64,000 bases of DNA. Origin: Allobosea sp. Leaf344 (lineage in GTDB: Bacteria > Pseudomonadota > Alphaproteobacteria > Rhizobiales > Beijerinckiaceae). Positions 62,449 through 64,000 of this stretch are shown piece after piece (within the stretch, counting starts at the first letter, position 1; the number at the start of each line of letters is the position of its first letter). Both the position numbers and the translations under genes were made by a program. Under the pieces are notes generated by a model. That model searched no databases and was not told the DNA's origin. It was given only the letters and a program-made list of their open reading frames with translations. Location: contig NZ_LMRT01000009.1 in the NCBI RefSeq assembly GCF_001426225.1, positions 309,594 to 373,593 on the forward strand, written 5' to 3'.

Positions 62449-63432
62449 ATGCATATCCTCGTCCTCGGCGGCGCCGGCATGGTCGGCCGCAAATTCATCC
62501 AGCGCCTGGCCAGGGACGGCCAGCTCGGCGGCCGGCCGGTCGACAAGATCACGGCGCAGGACGTCGTGGCCGCAGAGAAGCCAGAGGGCGCGCCCTTCGC
62601 CTTCGAGGCGGTCGTCTCCGACATGTCGGTGCCGGGCGAGGCGGAGAAGCTCGTCGCCTCCCGGCCGGAGCTGATCGTCCATCTCGCCGCGATCGTCTCC
62701 GGCGAGGCGGAGGCCGATTTCGACAAGGGCTATCGTATCAATCTCGACGGCACCCGCTATCTCTTCGACGCGATCCGCGCGATCGGCGACGGCTACAAGC
62801 CGCGCCTCGTCTTCACCTCCTCGATCGCCGTGTTCGGCGCGCCCTTCCATGACAAGATCGCCGATGAGTTCCACACCACGCCGCTGACCAGCTACGGCAC
62901 GCAGAAGGCGATCGGCGAATTGCTGCTCTGCGACTATACGCGCCGCGGCTTCTTCGATGGCGTCGGCATCCGGCTGCCGACGATCTGCGTGCGCCCCGGC
63001 GCCCCGAACAAGGCCGCCTCCGGCTTCTTCTCCAACATCATCCGCGAGCCGCTCAACGGCGTCGAGGCGGTGCTGCCGGTCTCCGAGACCGTCAAGCACT
63101 GGCACGCCTCGCCGCGCTCGGCGGTCGGCTTCCTGATCCACGCCGCGACCATGGACACCGCGGCGATCGGCCCGCGCCGGGCGCTGACCATGCCCGGCCT
63201 CGCCTGCACGGTGGCCGAACAGATCGAGGCGCTGCGCAAGGTCGCCGGCGAGGGCGTCGTCGCCCGGATCAAGCGCGTGCCCGATCCGGTGATCGACGGG
63301 ATCGTCGCGGGCTGGCCGCGCGATTTCGAGGCGACCCGCGCCCCGGCGCTCGGTTTCAAGGCGGAATCGAGTTTCGAGGAGATCATCCGCGTCCATATCG
63401 ACGACGAGCTCGGCGGCAACTTCGTCCGCTGA
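62449..63432 (+). CDS. denD: DenD-like NAD-dependent epimerase/dehydrogenase (D-erythronate dehydrogenase family)
   Basis: 327 residues, extended SDR. NAD motif LVLGGAGMVGRKFIQRL, Ser in TSSIAVFGAP and Tyr-x-x-x-Lys in SYGTQK. The sequence VRPGAPNKAASGFFSNIIREP is typical of the D-erythronate dehydrogenase family (DenD), which oxidises D-erythronate to 2-oxo-tetronate. The downstream DenD partners (OtnK kinase, OtnC, OtnI) are not seen here, so the substrate may differ. It follows the BDH2-like SDR in the same operon. Confidence 0.83.
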   Translation: MHILVLGGAGMVGRKFIQRLARDGQLGGRPVDKITAQDVVAAEKPEGAPFAFEAVVSDMSVPGEAEKLVASRPELIVHLAAIVSGEAEADFDKGYRINLDGTRYLFDAIRAIGDGYKPRLVFTSSIAVFGAPFHDKIADEFHTTPLTSYGTQKAIGELLLCDYTRRGFFDGVGIRLPTICVRPGAPNKAASGFFSNIIREPLNGVEAVLPVSETVKHWHASPRSAVGFLIHAATMDTAAIGPRRALTMPGLACTVAEQIEALRKVAGEGVVARIKRVPDPVIDGIVAGWPRDFEATRAPALGFKAESSFEEIIRVHIDDELGGNFVR

Positions 63433-63547
63433 GCGGGCATCGTCGCCATCCGGGCGAGGCACCGGCCCCGCCGGTTCCTCCGCCTCGCCGCGGCGGGACT
63501 TCTCAACGACTGGGCGCAGCCGGCGACAGTCGGCCGTGCCTTCCTCG

Positions 63548-64000
63548 CTAGCGCAGGGGCCTGCGCGCGAAGACCAGATCGACATCGCCGAGCGGCACGC
63601 CGAATTTCGAGACGATCGCGCGGTTGACGATGACGCCCTGCGGATTGCGCTCGATCACATCCTCGAAACGCACCCGCACCGGGCCCGAGCCGGTCGGCAG
63701 ATCGACCTCATAGGAGAGGCGCACGCCGCCGGCCTCGCTGCGTATCACCGCTTCGCCGACCACATCCTCGCGCGTGCCGACATAGCTGCCCGGGCCGGTG
63801 CGGCGGAACACCCAGGTCTTCACGTCGCGCTCGCCATCGGAATAGCTGAAGGCTTCGCGCAGCGTCAGCGTATCGCCGCGCACCCGCCCGCCCAGCACCA
63901 CCGTCAGACCGCGCGTCGCCCCGGTCAGCCGGTTGGTGAACGTCCCCTTGGCATAGCTGCGGCCGGCGAAATCCCGCTCCAGCACGATGCCCCTGGCATC
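63548..64000 (-). CDS. DUF3833 family protein (partial, cut by window end)
   Basis: The 3' end of a gene that runs off the right edge; at least 150 residues are visible. It matches the DUF3833 pattern: LERDFAGRSYAKGTFTNRL, then LREAFSYSDGERDVKTWVFR, then a beta-rich lipocalin-like end (GVRLSYEVDLPTGSGPVRVR). The family is of unknown function and is often found with lipoprotein or signal-peptide N-termini, which lie outside the window. A GTG at 63985 is in frame but the coding sense continues upstream of it. Confidence 0.8.
   Translation of the reverse strand, partial: DARGIVLERDFAGRSYAKGTFTNRLTGATRGLTVVLGGRVRGDTLTLREAFSYSDGERDVKTWVFRRTGPGSYVGTREDVVGEAVIRSEAGGVRLSYEVDLPTGSGPVRVRFEDVIERNPQGVIVNRAIVSKFGVPLGDVDLVFARRPLR

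Overview
The window is GC-rich chromosomal DNA from an alphaproteobacterium, almost certainly of the order Hyphomicrobiales (Rhizobiales). The evidence is an Irr-type iron regulator with TTTAGA-type palindromes (ICE-like), the alphaproteobacterial mdh-sucCD-sucAB-lpd order, zapE close to mdh, an etfBA-hbd-PduO-twin-transmembrane cluster, and a dispersed palindromic repeat at the left edge. Bosea or a close relative is my best guess, but no rRNA is present to settle it. I see no prophage, insertion sequence, CRISPR array or integron. This is core genome with accessory transport and signalling islands.

Layout, left to right. 1-9.2 kb: palindromic repeat, double cold-shock protein, beta-carbonic anhydrase, YggT/DUF167 pair, tRNA-Ala(CGC), Nudix hydrolase, the iron module bfr / irr-bfd with two palindromic operators, an EamA transporter, asd, and two orphan proteins. 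9.2-20.8 kb: a homodimeric 2-oxoacid dehydrogenase E1 (MdeB/AceE type) divergent from an Lrp regulator, a chemotaxis receptor, a D-threonine aldolase-like enzyme, an MsbA-like exporter, an XRE/YoaK pair, obgE, a DUF3108 protein and dsbB. 20.8-26.7 kb (minus strand): HNH nuclease, hbd, etfA, etfB, rhomboid protease, cobalamin adenosyltransferase, PagL-like protein and a twin-transmembrane protein.

26.8-42.7 kb is transport and envelope: a polyamine-type ABC importer behind an amidohydrolase, then a minus-strand chain of fused peptide-ABC ATPase, binding protein and two permeases running with overlapping starts into a GT4 glycosyltransferase, a polysaccharide deacetylase and a second glycosyltransferase. 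A secreted polysaccharide-lyase-like protein follows.

42.8-47.9 kb (plus strand) is the most unusual part: three tightly packed genes encoding a 910-residue ABC exporter with a degenerate ATPase, a stand-alone cyclic-nucleotide-binding-fold protein, and a membrane protein joining a His-rich cytochrome-b-like anchor, a [2Fe-2S] ferredoxin domain and a class III cyclase domain. All three nucleotide-handling domains have lost expected key residues, so I propose an uncharacterised redox-sensing membrane system.

47.9-64 kb: the TCA operon mdh-sucC-sucD-sucA-sucB-lpd (minus strand, hairpins in several spacers), TetR, zapE, then a plus-strand run of a PEP-mutase/isocitrate-lyase-family enzyme, an unknown small protein, a double GNAT, a BDH2-like SDR and a DenD-like dehydrogenase, and a DUF3833 gene cut by the window end.
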